Shown: piece after piece, positions 52,569 through 60,349 of the stretch
How the letters are laid out: each line of letters begins with the position of its first letter
How positions within the stretch are numbered: the stretch's first letter is position 1
NCBI GenBank assembly: GCA_963707125.1
Contig: CAVPOU010000024.1
Coordinates: forward strand, 211,569-275,568
Origin: CAVPDE01 sp963707125
GTDB taxonomy: Bacteria > Desulfobacterota > DSM-4660 > Desulfatiglandales > HGW-15
Direction of reading: 5' to 3'
Length of the DNA: 64,000 bases
The notes under the pieces: model-generated
Seen by the model: the letters and a program-made list of their open reading frames with translations, nothing else
The model's database searches: none
Told to the model about the DNA's origin: nothing
Translations under genes and position numbers: made by a program

Positions 52569-54083
52569 TCAGGCTCTTCTCAAATACTTGGCTCGAAAGG
52601 AATCCCTGGCTCGCTCAAGACTACCTGGAGTGAGCCATTGGCCGGACTTGATCACGGCTACGGGCCAACCTCTTAAGGTTTTTCCCTGATGGAGGCAGTA
52701 GTCGGAGCGAGAGGCGGCGGTTTCGGGAGTCGCTTCTTTCTTGAGGCTTGGATCAATGATGACAAGATCCGCATCACTGCCGGGCAGAAGAGTGCCTTTC
52801 GCGGGGTATAGGCCGAAAATCTTTGCCGGCGAAGCAGTCATCTTCTCAACGAGTTTCGCCAGAGGGAAATCGGCTTTCTTCGCGCGGTCCAGAAGAGACG
52901 GGAGATGAGTCCCCACAGCGGGATAGCCCGGGGGAATATCCCAGAGGTTGGCGCTCGTCTTTTTTTGCCCCAAAGACATGGGCGTGTGATCTGAGCCGAT
53001 CGTATCCACCGTGTCTTCAGCAAGCCCATCCCACAAGGCTTTTTGATCTTCCCTGCTTCTGATGGGAGGCACCATCTTGTATAAAAGATCGAGGTCCTGT
53101 TCAATGTTCAGGGTCAGGTATGGGGAGGTGGTCTCGAAGAAGAGGTTCTTGTTCTCTCGTTTGAGATTTTTTGCCACCTGAATCCCTTTCCTTGATGAAA
53201 CATGAACGAAGTAGATCCTGGCTCCTGTCTCTTTTGAAAGGAAAGCCGCTCTCTGGATCGCTTCAGCTTCTGCAAAGGCCGGGTGACTTCTCTCCCACTG
53301 TGCCAGGGACTCTGAAAGAGGTTCGGCTTTTTTCAGCTTTTCTGTCGCTCTCTGAACAATCCTGTAGTTCTCGGCATGAATATTGAGGATCGCATCAGGA
53401 CCCAGGGAAGCAACCTTTTCCATGAGATCCAGTAGAAAGTCATCTTCCACTTCAGGGATTAGACCCGGTATGCCGCACATGTAGGTTTTGAAGGACGTGA
53501 TCCCGTAGCGGGAATAGTAGACAGGGACTTCTTCCAGTTGCTTGCGGTTGAGGATCACGAGGTGGATGAAGATATCACAGAAGGACCTTTTCTCAATCTT
53601 AGCGATGACTTCGTCAAGCTTGCCAAGGTGTGAATCCTGCCCCCCAAGGTAGAGCCCCAGGGTGGTCACCCCGTTGAGCAGGGCGGATCTTGTTTCCGTG
53701 ACAATCTCCGTGTCAAAATCAGTGAAGATCCCCAGATGGACGTGGGGATCGATGACTCCGGGGATGACATATTTACCTTGGATTTCGACGGTCAGGGCCT
53801 GAGGGTCGGAAAGATTCTCGCCGATGGAATCAATCTTTGTGCCCTGAATCCTGACGTCGAGAGGAAAAATGCCCTTGTGCGGGATAATGCAGTGTCCGCC
53901 TTTGACGAGGAGCGCCTTACCGCGTGACTGAGCAACAGGAGGCAGGGCAAGGCCCGGTGCAACAGAGACGCCCGCTTCCACCGCTGATGCGGGCTTCACG
54001 GCCTTGAGCCACCCGGGGACAAAGGTCGCATGGGGTTGCGTGAAGAAGTCCGGGATGAATGGCGTCTTCTTCTCTTCTGCCAT
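52569..54083 (-). CDS. cyclic amidohydrolase (dihydroorotase/hydantoinase type) of a microcompartment locus
   Basis: 504 residues. Metal-dependent amidohydrolase: GVIDPHVHLG (metal histidines), the carbamylated lysine in TSFKTYM, INIHAEN-like LNIHAEN, YFVHVSS, and aspartate in TIGSDHTPM. The family opens cyclic amides such as hydantoins, dihydropyrimidines or dihydroorotate. Unusual: about 55 extra residues at the N-terminus (TPFIPDFFTQPHATFVPGWL) ahead of KALLVKGGHCI, which could direct the enzyme into the shell. Eleven bases after the shell trimer gene. Confidence 0.88.
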   Translation of the reverse strand: MAEEKKTPFIPDFFTQPHATFVPGWLKAVKPASAVEAGVSVAPGLALPPVAQSRGKALLVKGGHCIIPHKGIFPLDVRIQGTKIDSIGENLSDPQALTVEIQGKYVIPGVIDPHVHLGIFTDFDTEIVTETRSALLNGVTTLGLYLGGQDSHLGKLDEVIAKIEKRSFCDIFIHLVILNRKQLEEVPVYYSRYGITSFKTYMCGIPGLIPEVEDDFLLDLMEKVASLGPDAILNIHAENYRIVQRATEKLKKAEPLSESLAQWERSHPAFAEAEAIQRAAFLSKETGARIYFVHVSSRKGIQVAKNLKRENKNLFFETTSPYLTLNIEQDLDLLYKMVPPIRSREDQKALWDGLAEDTVDTIGSDHTPMSLGQKKTSANLWDIPPGYPAVGTHLPSLLDRAKKADFPLAKLVEKMTASPAKIFGLYPAKGTLLPGSDADLVIIDPSLKKEATPETAASRSDYCLHQGKTLRGWPVAVIKSGQWLTPGSLERARDSFRAKYLRRA

Positions 54084-54094
54084 TTCAAAACCCG

Positions 54095-54709
54095 TCAGAT
54101 CGATTCGACCACGGTGGCCGCTGACTCCCGGGCAGACTTGATCTCGGATTCCGTGCCTGCGAGGAACAACCTTCCAAAGCGGCCGAAGGGGTTAAAGTGG
54201 ATGAGCTGAATGTCCGCGGCCTTTTCAGCTTCGTTCGCGGCCAGGACAATGTAGGCTGCCGGCTCCACCTCAAAAACGAGCATGGATTGCCCGGGCAGGA
54301 GGAGGTTGCCCTTGCGGTTCTTGTTGATTTGCTGAGCCTGGTAGGGATTGACCTTGTGAATGATCTTGGAGGAGACGACTTTCGGTTTGAGCCGCTGGGA
54401 CACATTCAGTCCGCAGGCATTCAGAATCGTAGCCCCCGCATCTTTCACGGAGTCCACACTGAAAGAATGAACCTCGAGAACTCCGAATTCCCGTTCCACC
54501 ATTTGCAGGCCCGGCTTGGCATCACAGGTTTTCAGGGCGGAATCGAGGAGGTTGTAAACCTCACTTCCCGGGGCCAGCTCCATCCACAGCTCCGCCATGC
54601 CGGAGAGAGGCACGTCGCCATCCAGCTCAGAACCGAGAAAAGCGGCGAATTGAGGCTGCATGCTGTCGATGAAGGCATAGGTCCTCAACTGGACATGTTC
54701 TTCAGCCAT
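54095..54709 (-). CDS. microcompartment shell protein, tandem BMC domains (BMC-T)
   Basis: 204 residues, the length for two BMC domains that form a pseudohexameric trimer. The first (YAFIDSMQPQFAAFLG, EREFGVLEVHSFSV) and second (PGQSMLVFEVEPAAYIVLAANEAEKAAD, FGRLFLAGTESEI) BMC folds are visible. Such trimers often have a central pore for larger metabolites. Same direction as the other shell genes. Confidence 0.85.
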   Translation of the reverse strand: MAEEHVQLRTYAFIDSMQPQFAAFLGSELDGDVPLSGMAELWMELAPGSEVYNLLDSALKTCDAKPGLQMVEREFGVLEVHSFSVDSVKDAGATILNACGLNVSQRLKPKVVSSKIIHKVNPYQAQQINKNRKGNLLLPGQSMLVFEVEPAAYIVLAANEAEKAADIQLIHFNPFGRFGRLFLAGTESEIKSARESAATVVESI

Positions 54710-54729
54710 GGTCTCTGCCTGATCTTTCT

Positions 54730-55023
54730 CTACGCTTTCGGTTTTGTCGATTTAATCAGCATGGGGAGCGCCTTCATGGTCTCCTCGCTCGGCCTGGCGA
54801 TCACGTGCACGGAAAAGACCTCGCCCACCTTCTTGACCGCCGCCGCACCGGCGTCCACAGCCGCTTTCACTGCGCCGACGTCGCCTTCGACGAAAACAGA
54901 GACGAGTCCCGCCCCGATTTCCTTCATGCCCAGCACTTCAATATTGGCCGATTTGACCATGGTGTCCATGGCCTCGATCGCGCCTACCAGACCTTTTGTT
55001 TCAATGATGCCTAGCGCTTTCAT
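54730..55023 (-). CDS. microcompartment shell hexamer protein (BMC-H)
   Basis: 97 residues, PduA/EutM-like: ALGIIETKGLVGAIEAMDTMVKSANIEV, GAGLVSVFVEGDVGAVKAAVDAGAAAA-like helix, GEVFSVHVIARP. It builds the shell facets. The ATG directly follows the stop of the pentamer gene, with AAGGAGG inside that gene. Confidence 0.96.
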   Translation of the reverse strand: MKALGIIETKGLVGAIEAMDTMVKSANIEVLGMKEIGAGLVSVFVEGDVGAVKAAVDAGAAAVKKVGEVFSVHVIARPSEETMKALPMLIKSTKPKA

Positions 55024-55323
55024 CTAATCCTCCTTGGTTTTGGTGTCGATTTCTTTTTTGTTGATCGTGACGTGATCACAGATCGCAATCACCGCCGCAT
55101 CCACAGGCAAAGTCTTATCCCCCAGCGCATTGGTTGCGGGTGCGCCTGTGGTGACGGCGACAACATCGGAAAGCCCGGCCCCTACCGTGTCTACGGCCAG
55201 AAAGGACTCGCCTGTGGGATGGCCGCTGTCATCGATGGGTTTCAAGATGAGAAGTTTGTAAGAGCTCAGCCCCTCACGCTTGATGGAGGCTGTTACAAAA
55301 CCAATGACCCTGCAGAGCTTCAT
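55024..55323 (-). CDS. microcompartment vertex protein (BMC-P, EutN/CcmL family)
   Basis: 99 residues. Pentamers cap the shell corners. MKLCRVIGFVTASIKREGL, LAVDTVGAGLSDVVAVTTGAPA and DAAVIAICDHV are typical. GAGGAG stands five bases before the ATG. First of the four shell/amidohydrolase genes after the inverted repeat. Confidence 0.95.
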   Translation of the reverse strand: MKLCRVIGFVTASIKREGLSSYKLLILKPIDDSGHPTGESFLAVDTVGAGLSDVVAVTTGAPATNALGDKTLPVDAAVIAICDHVTINKKEIDTKTKED

Positions 55324-55355
55324 GATGACTCCTCACTTTGGGTTAAAATGTTTCG

Positions 55356-55644
55356 TAACATTTTAGCTTTTTGAAATGGATGGCTGAGGTCATGGGGGTC
55401 TCCCTCAAAACTGAAAAACGAAGAGGCCGCTGCCCAGAGGCCTGCTGAGGCCATGGGTGAGGCGGGCGGAGGGCTACCGGGGAATCGCCGTCGAAGACTC
55501 TGCATGGAGGTGCCGTTGAAACCTCGCCGCCCGCCTTCGCTGCCCCTTATCTGCATAGTCTTTTACCGATTACTCTTCGTTTTCTGTTTTGAGGGAGACC
55601 CCCATGACCTTTTCCTGTGACTATTTCAAAAAGCTAAAGTGTTA
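55356..55644. repeat. long inverted repeat between the aminotransferase and shell genes
   Basis: Left arm (from 55356): TAACATTTTAGCTTTTTGAAAT, then GGTCATGGGGGTCTCCCTC and AAAACGAAGAG. The complement of the right arm (to 55644) reads AACACTTTAGCTTTTTGAAAT, then GGTCATGGGGGTCTCCCTC and AAAACGAAGAG. Arms of roughly 75 bases enclose a GC-rich centre of about 130 with its own complementarity (GAGGCGGGCGG / CCGCCCGCCTTC). The right end contains the aminotransferase stop codon. The transcript would fold into a very long hairpin. Confidence 0.9.
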
Positions 55645-57057
55645 AGGCTCAAGATGTTTCAAAAAACAATCAAGGACGTAATCGATATCTTCCAGGGTGG
55701 TGAAGAAGTGGGCAGCAATCCTCACCGCATCTCCCCTGGCCGAGGCGATGATGTTGTCTTTTCTCAAGGCGAGCTCGAAATCGTGGGAATCACTGGGAAC
55801 CCGGATAGCGGTATTGGGAGCTTTCATGCTGATATCGGTCGGGCTGACCATATCGAGCCCCCGTGCGAGCGCTCCCTTCATGCAATATTCCGAGAGGACA
55901 TTGGTCCAATTGTAGATGTTTTCTACGCCTACAGTGTTGATCATCTTCATCCCTGCTCTCGCAATGTAGGCGGTAGGAACAGGAGGAGTCCCATTATCAA
56001 AACGCTTCGCACCGGCAGCATAGACGAAGTTATGAATATCAAAAGCGAAAGGCTTTTCCTGCCCAAACCAGCCTGTGAACGAGGGATGGAGGTACTCCAC
56101 GAGGTCCCTTTTCACATACATGAACGCAATACCGGGGACCCCGAGCAAATACTTGAGATTCCCGGAAGCAAGGAAATCCACGTCCAGTTCCTTTACATCG
56201 ATGGGATGCGTGCCTGCAGCCTGGTAGGCATCCACAAAAGCCAGGGACCCCTTGGCGTGAATTTTGGCGATGACGCGCTTCAGATCTTGCCTGAACCCGT
56301 TGTAATAGTAAGTATCGCAGGCTGAAGTGATGATCGTGTCTTCATCCACATACCGGTCATAATCGTTGACGTCAAGGATGCCGTTCTTGAGAGGGAGGAA
56401 CTGGACCTTGAACCCATATTTCTGCTGAGCCTGCCAGATCAGGCCCACCGTAGGAAACTCGGCATCCGTGACAACAACCTTTTTTCTCGTAGCGTTCAGG
56501 GGAAGGGAACTGGCCACCGCGCTCGTCATTTCAGAAACCGAGGTGCCGATGGCAATGTCGTTGGGCTCCGCATTGATGATCTTGGCAAATTCCTCTTTGG
56601 CGAAATGAATCTCCTCCATCCACCGGTCCCAGTCCATGCCCATCCGGTCCCAGTTGTCGAGATACTCCAGAGCCGCCTGGCGGGTGAATGTGGACTGGGG
56701 AGCCTGGGAGCAGTTGGCCACATGAATATGAGTTTTGAGCAGAGGGAATTGCTTGCGCCAGTATTCCATGTCATAAGGCGGAACCGGACGACCGCCCGGA
56801 GCGACTAATCCCTCTCTCTGTTGCTGAAGGGAAGGCGGGATAAACCTTCCCGGTTTGCCCGCAGGGGGCCTGGACATCTCAAGGGGAGGCTTTGGTTCGG
56901 CAGGATGGATTCCTACATGGGCTACGAGACGGATCCCGTGTTTCTCCGCTTTTTCTTTGGCAATGCTCGTGATGATGTCATCGGGCCGGACATGAATTTC
57001 CTTCTTGCCTGATTGATAAGCGAGATCAATGTCGTCCCCGGTCAGAATCGTTCTCAC
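55642..57057 (-). CDS. class V aminotransferase with EutQ-like N-terminal segment
   Basis: 471 residues from GTG 57057, chosen because GGTGGAGG lies seven bases upstream and the protein then begins (M)RTILTGDDIDLAYQSGKKEI, like EutQ N-termini and other microcompartment-associated segments (VRPDDIITSIAKEKAEKHGIRL). A Pro-rich linker (residues 60-100) leads to the PLP domain: AIGTSVSEMTSAVASS, VTDAEFPTVGLIWQ, FVDAYQAAGTHPIDV, and SGNLKYLLGVPG with the PLP lysine. The family includes kynureninase-, selenocysteine-lyase- and isopenicillin-epimerase-like enzymes; the substrate is unknown. Confidence 0.88.
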   Translation of the reverse strand: MRTILTGDDIDLAYQSGKKEIHVRPDDIITSIAKEKAEKHGIRLVAHVGIHPAEPKPPLEMSRPPAGKPGRFIPPSLQQQREGLVAPGGRPVPPYDMEYWRKQFPLLKTHIHVANCSQAPQSTFTRQAALEYLDNWDRMGMDWDRWMEEIHFAKEEFAKIINAEPNDIAIGTSVSEMTSAVASSLPLNATRKKVVVTDAEFPTVGLIWQAQQKYGFKVQFLPLKNGILDVNDYDRYVDEDTIITSACDTYYYNGFRQDLKRVIAKIHAKGSLAFVDAYQAAGTHPIDVKELDVDFLASGNLKYLLGVPGIAFMYVKRDLVEYLHPSFTGWFGQEKPFAFDIHNFVYAAGAKRFDNGTPPVPTAYIARAGMKMINTVGVENIYNWTNVLSEYCMKGALARGLDMVSPTDISMKAPNTAIRVPSDSHDFELALRKDNIIASARGDAVRIAAHFFTTLEDIDYVLDCFLKHLEP

Positions 57058-57103
57058 CAGATAACCTCCACCTGGAATGAAAGGCTTTCTCGGTCGAGAG
57101 GCT

Positions 57104-57132
57104 ATCATAGTAAAAGTTTCTGAAAAGTAAAG
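57104..57132 (-). promoter_or_regulatory. possible promoter of the microcompartment operon
   Basis: On the minus strand TATGAT (57104-57109) is preceded at about 16 bases by TTTACT, a weak -35. It lies about 50 bases before the GTG start. Confidence 0.4.
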
Positions 57133-57240
57133 GAGAAAGCATGGTTCCCGATGGAGGGACTGGGCTTCGGGCAAAGACTCCTTGGGCCCGTTCCGGGCTT
57201 GAACAGTGTTTGGTTTAAAGGCGGCCCTGCATTAGGCTTT

Positions 57241-57690
57241 TCACCTAGCGCCTCGAGCCTTGCGCCTTGTGCCGTTTGTTATCGGCCAATCGCCGGGCTT
57301 GAGAAGAATCCTGGCTACCGTGTCCAGAACGGGTCGTTTCTCTCTCATTCTCGGGACGACCTTATCCGCTTTTGTCCCCCACGCGGTCCCATAGCTCAGA
57401 AGACTCATGAATTTCTCGAAGTGAAGGGCAGGATTGAACCCCTCCTGTCGCAACTTTTTGTACTCCTCGAGGACCTCAGGGAATTTGAACAGCACAAGCC
57501 AGTGAACCCTTTTTTCCGCAGGAAGTTCCGCATTCTCTTCATACCAGACAAAAACTCCCTGCTCCTGGCAGATTTGCTCAGCCTCTTTGCGAAGGCTCTT
57601 GTAGTCTTCAGGATAGAAGGGAGGAGAGAAAGCCAGCTTCTTCGCTTCGCCGGCAAGACATTCCGCAAAAGCGGTGATCATGCCAAGCAT
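57241..57690 (-). CDS. protein of unknown function upstream of the microcompartment genes
   Basis: 149 residues from ATG 57690 (AGGAAATC upstream). Helical, soluble (FAECLAGEAKKLAFSPPFYPEDYKSLRKEA, KRVHWLVLFKFPEVLEEYKKLR). No motif recognised. Same direction as the aminotransferase, about 180 bases ahead, so it may or may not belong to that operon. Confidence 0.65.
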   Translation of the reverse strand: MLGMITAFAECLAGEAKKLAFSPPFYPEDYKSLRKEAEQICQEQGVFVWYEENAELPAEKRVHWLVLFKFPEVLEEYKKLRQEGFNPALHFEKFMSLLSYGTAWGTKADKVVPRMREKRPVLDTVARILLKPGDWPITNGTRRKARGAR

Positions 57691-57950
57691 GAATGATTTC
57701 CTGTCAATTGAATTCTTAGACGGAAAAGGATGTTTCCGTGTTTGCATGATGGACGTCCTATCAAATTGGATGTGGTTGAGGGGATGCTTATACCAGACTC
57801 ACCAGAATTTGCAAGCCGTACAAGAGATCCTCAACGAACGGGAATGTTCAAGAGGATGGAGACCGTTTTGATATTGATATTTTCAAGGGGCTGCGATAAA
57901 AGCCGGGGCAACAGGACAAGTGGAGTGTAAGAGAACGAGGTGAAAGAGCG

Positions 57951-59114
57951 ATGAAAGAAAACAAGGCACTGAAGCGGGTGAAGCCGGTGGTCAAAGAATC
58001 CGAGAGCTCGCCCATGCGAGAGATGATGAGAATGATGGAGGAGAAAAAGGATCTCCTCAGCCTTTCTGCCGGAGAGGCCAGATTCGAGGCCCCGCCGGAG
58101 CTCATCGAGCTTGCCGTCAAAGCCATGCAGGGAGGGAAGAATCTCTACACCTCCACCAACGGGATCCCTCAAGTCAGGGAAGCGATTGCCGCCTTTGCAC
58201 AGAAGCAGTTCGGAGGACAGGTAGACCCAGGGACCAACATTCTCATGACCGTGGGAGGCATGGAGGCGATCTTCCTGGCTGCAAGAATCCTTCTGGAGAA
58301 GGGGGACAAGGTGCTCCTGCCGGATCCGGGATGGGGAGTGATGCGCACCGTGGTAGAACGGCAAGGGGCCCTGGTCGAGCATTACCCTCTGGAAGAAAAG
58401 GGGAGCTGGATGATCGATCCCGAAGCCATTGTCGAGCGAATGGATGAGAAAACAAAACTCGTGGTCGTCAATTCCCCTTCCAACCCGACCGGAGCGACTC
58501 TTTCAAAGAAAGGATTTGCGGCCCTTCTGGAAGCGGCTCAAGACAAGGGAGTGTTTGTGCTCTCCGATGAGGTTTACCACAACTATGTGTATCAGGGAGA
58601 CCATGCCAGTGCGCTGAGCTGCGGGTCTCTGGATAATCTCATCTTCGTCAACAGCTTCTCCAAGACCTTTGCCGTCACCGGGTGGCGGCTCGGATACGCC
58701 ATCGCCCACCCTTGGATCATTAGACAGATGGGCATTTTCAAGGAAAGTATTTCCCTGTGCTCCTTTTCGATCGGCCAGTGGGCCATGGCGGAGTTCTTGA
58801 ACAAGAGTGACGCCTACCTGAAAAAAGCCAGGGATTTCTGCCAGGCCAACATGGAGGGGATGGTGGCTAGGCTCAATGCCATTCCCGGAGTCCGCTGCAC
58901 CCCTCCCAGGGGTGGGTTTTACGTGTTCCCCGATTTCTCGGCCATTGAACCCTCTTCGCAGAATCTTTTCAAGCGGCTGCTGGATGCCGGGGTGGCGATT
59001 GTGCCCGGAGTGTTCTTCGGGTCAAAGGGGGAGGGCAGGGCAAGGATGATGTTCGCATGCCCGAGGGATCATATCGACCGGTGCATGGACCTGATCGAAA
59101 AAAACATAAAATAG
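57951..59114 (+). CDS. PLP-dependent class I/II aminotransferase
   Basis: 387 residues. Fold-type I: YTSTNGIPQVREAIA, VNSPSNPTGATLS, LSDEVYHNYVY, PLP lysine in NSFSKTFAVTGWRLGY, arginine in ARMMFACPRDH. Like aspartate or alanine aminotransferases. It starts divergent from the gene at 57241, so it shares a control region with the microcompartment side and could act on the same metabolites. Confidence 0.88.
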   Translation: MKENKALKRVKPVVKESESSPMREMMRMMEEKKDLLSLSAGEARFEAPPELIELAVKAMQGGKNLYTSTNGIPQVREAIAAFAQKQFGGQVDPGTNILMTVGGMEAIFLAARILLEKGDKVLLPDPGWGVMRTVVERQGALVEHYPLEEKGSWMIDPEAIVERMDEKTKLVVVNSPSNPTGATLSKKGFAALLEAAQDKGVFVLSDEVYHNYVYQGDHASALSCGSLDNLIFVNSFSKTFAVTGWRLGYAIAHPWIIRQMGIFKESISLCSFSIGQWAMAEFLNKSDAYLKKARDFCQANMEGMVARLNAIPGVRCTPPRGGFYVFPDFSAIEPSSQNLFKRLLDAGVAIVPGVFFGSKGEGRARMMFACPRDHIDRCMDLIEKNIK

Positions 59115-59539
59115 AAACCCAGACAGAGCATATCTGCCTTGAGCTAGATCATGCTAGTCAAAACCGCATGAGCAGCATTAGGGATGAGCCATCGCACACG
59201 TATGGTTCAAAATCGTCGCCCGGCAAATTTCCTTACGCATGGTAGGAGTATCCTGCCTTCCCACCACAGGCATCCACCATTGAAGTATTTTTCTCGCATA
59301 GTAGAAGTTCGTCCATTACATCCACCCTCTGCGTAATAGCAGAGGGTGGAACCCTCAGTAGGAGTTTCGGTTTCGACCTGTAATCTATATCGTTTCTGGA
59401 GCTCCAAGAAATCAACATAAGTATCGTTATCGAAAGCGAGCAGGTGGTCCTCTTGACCAGCGATTAGCAACTCAAGTCATAACGTTGCTTAAAACAGAAA
59501 AGGCTGAGCAGCGCATTACTTAGCCTCCAAGACATATCG

Positions 59540-59997
59540 GTTGTTTTGACTTAAGGTGGGGTGATAAAGCCCGTTATTACGGATACTACAGTAACCTTTG
59601 CCGGGGTAGACGGAAGAAAGCCGATCAAGATAGGTTGGTGCCCTGTATCCTGCAGCCCGAGGAATCATGCAAAGGATACCGCAAGAACTGGGCAAGGCTG
59701 ATCCAGAAGATATATGAGGTGGACCCTCTTACCTGTCCCAAGTGCCATGGGCCGATGGCCATCATTTCATTCATCGAGGCCGAGGACGTCATAGAAAAGA
59801 TCCTCAAGCACCTCGGCCTTTGGGAGGCAAAACCCCGGCCACCACCCCCGACGGCCAAAGCACAGCCCCTATTGGCCGAGCCCTATATCGATTATTCAGT
59901 GTCGCAGCTCCCTGCTTCGGATAACGGCTTTTATGTAGACCCCCCTTCATGTGACGAGCTGGAGAGTCAGGACTGCTCCGCTGAACTGCCCGCCTGA
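59540..59997 (+). pseudogene. IS91-family transposase, C-terminal remnant
   Basis: The frame from about 59560 reads ARYYGYYSNLCRGRRKKADQD, then KGYRKNWARLIQKIYEVDPLTCPKCHGPM and KILKHLGLWEAKPRPPPP. These are the end of Y2 transposases of the IS91 type. The catalytic part is missing. The stretch 59115-59540 has no gene, only a hairpin (ACCCTCTGCGTAATAGCAGAGGGT) and debris. Confidence 0.8.
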
Positions 59998-60170
59998 GTC
60001 AGAAACCGACATCCGGCCCGGAGGCAGATCTCTGTCTCCTTTCGCCCAAGAGTCGCTCTCCCCGGGAAGGATCGGCCACTAATCACCTCCCGGAGTTGCA
60101 GGACCATACCACCCGGCTTCCCGGCCGTCCACCGGAAAACCCCGCCCCCAATAGGATGTGCCGTGTTTCC

Positions 60171-60233
60171 GCTTGACACACAAGGCCAGATTCCAGCATA
60201 CTCCGCCACCACTGAAGCAAGTTCTTATCACCT
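60171..60233. mobile_element. IS91-like terminal sequence, left copy
   Basis: CTTGACACACAAGGCCAGATTCC and, after about 28 bases, GTTCTTATCACCT. The same pair of blocks occurs inverted at 63704-63764. The stretch 59998-60349 holds no gene. Confidence 0.6.
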
Positions 60234-60349
60234 CACCCAGACCAAGGTTGCTCACGCCGCTGCTGCAAGAAAACCGCTACGCGAGATTTTCACTTCTTCG
60301 AGCAGACGGTTCATGGTCACAATCCCCAGCAGGTAGCGCCCCGGTGCCG

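Noticed and set aside
59185..59215. Group II intron domain V-like hairpin (GAGCCAT...ATGGTTC)
   Set aside because: Too short, without the AGC/GAAA features, and no reverse transcriptase nearby.
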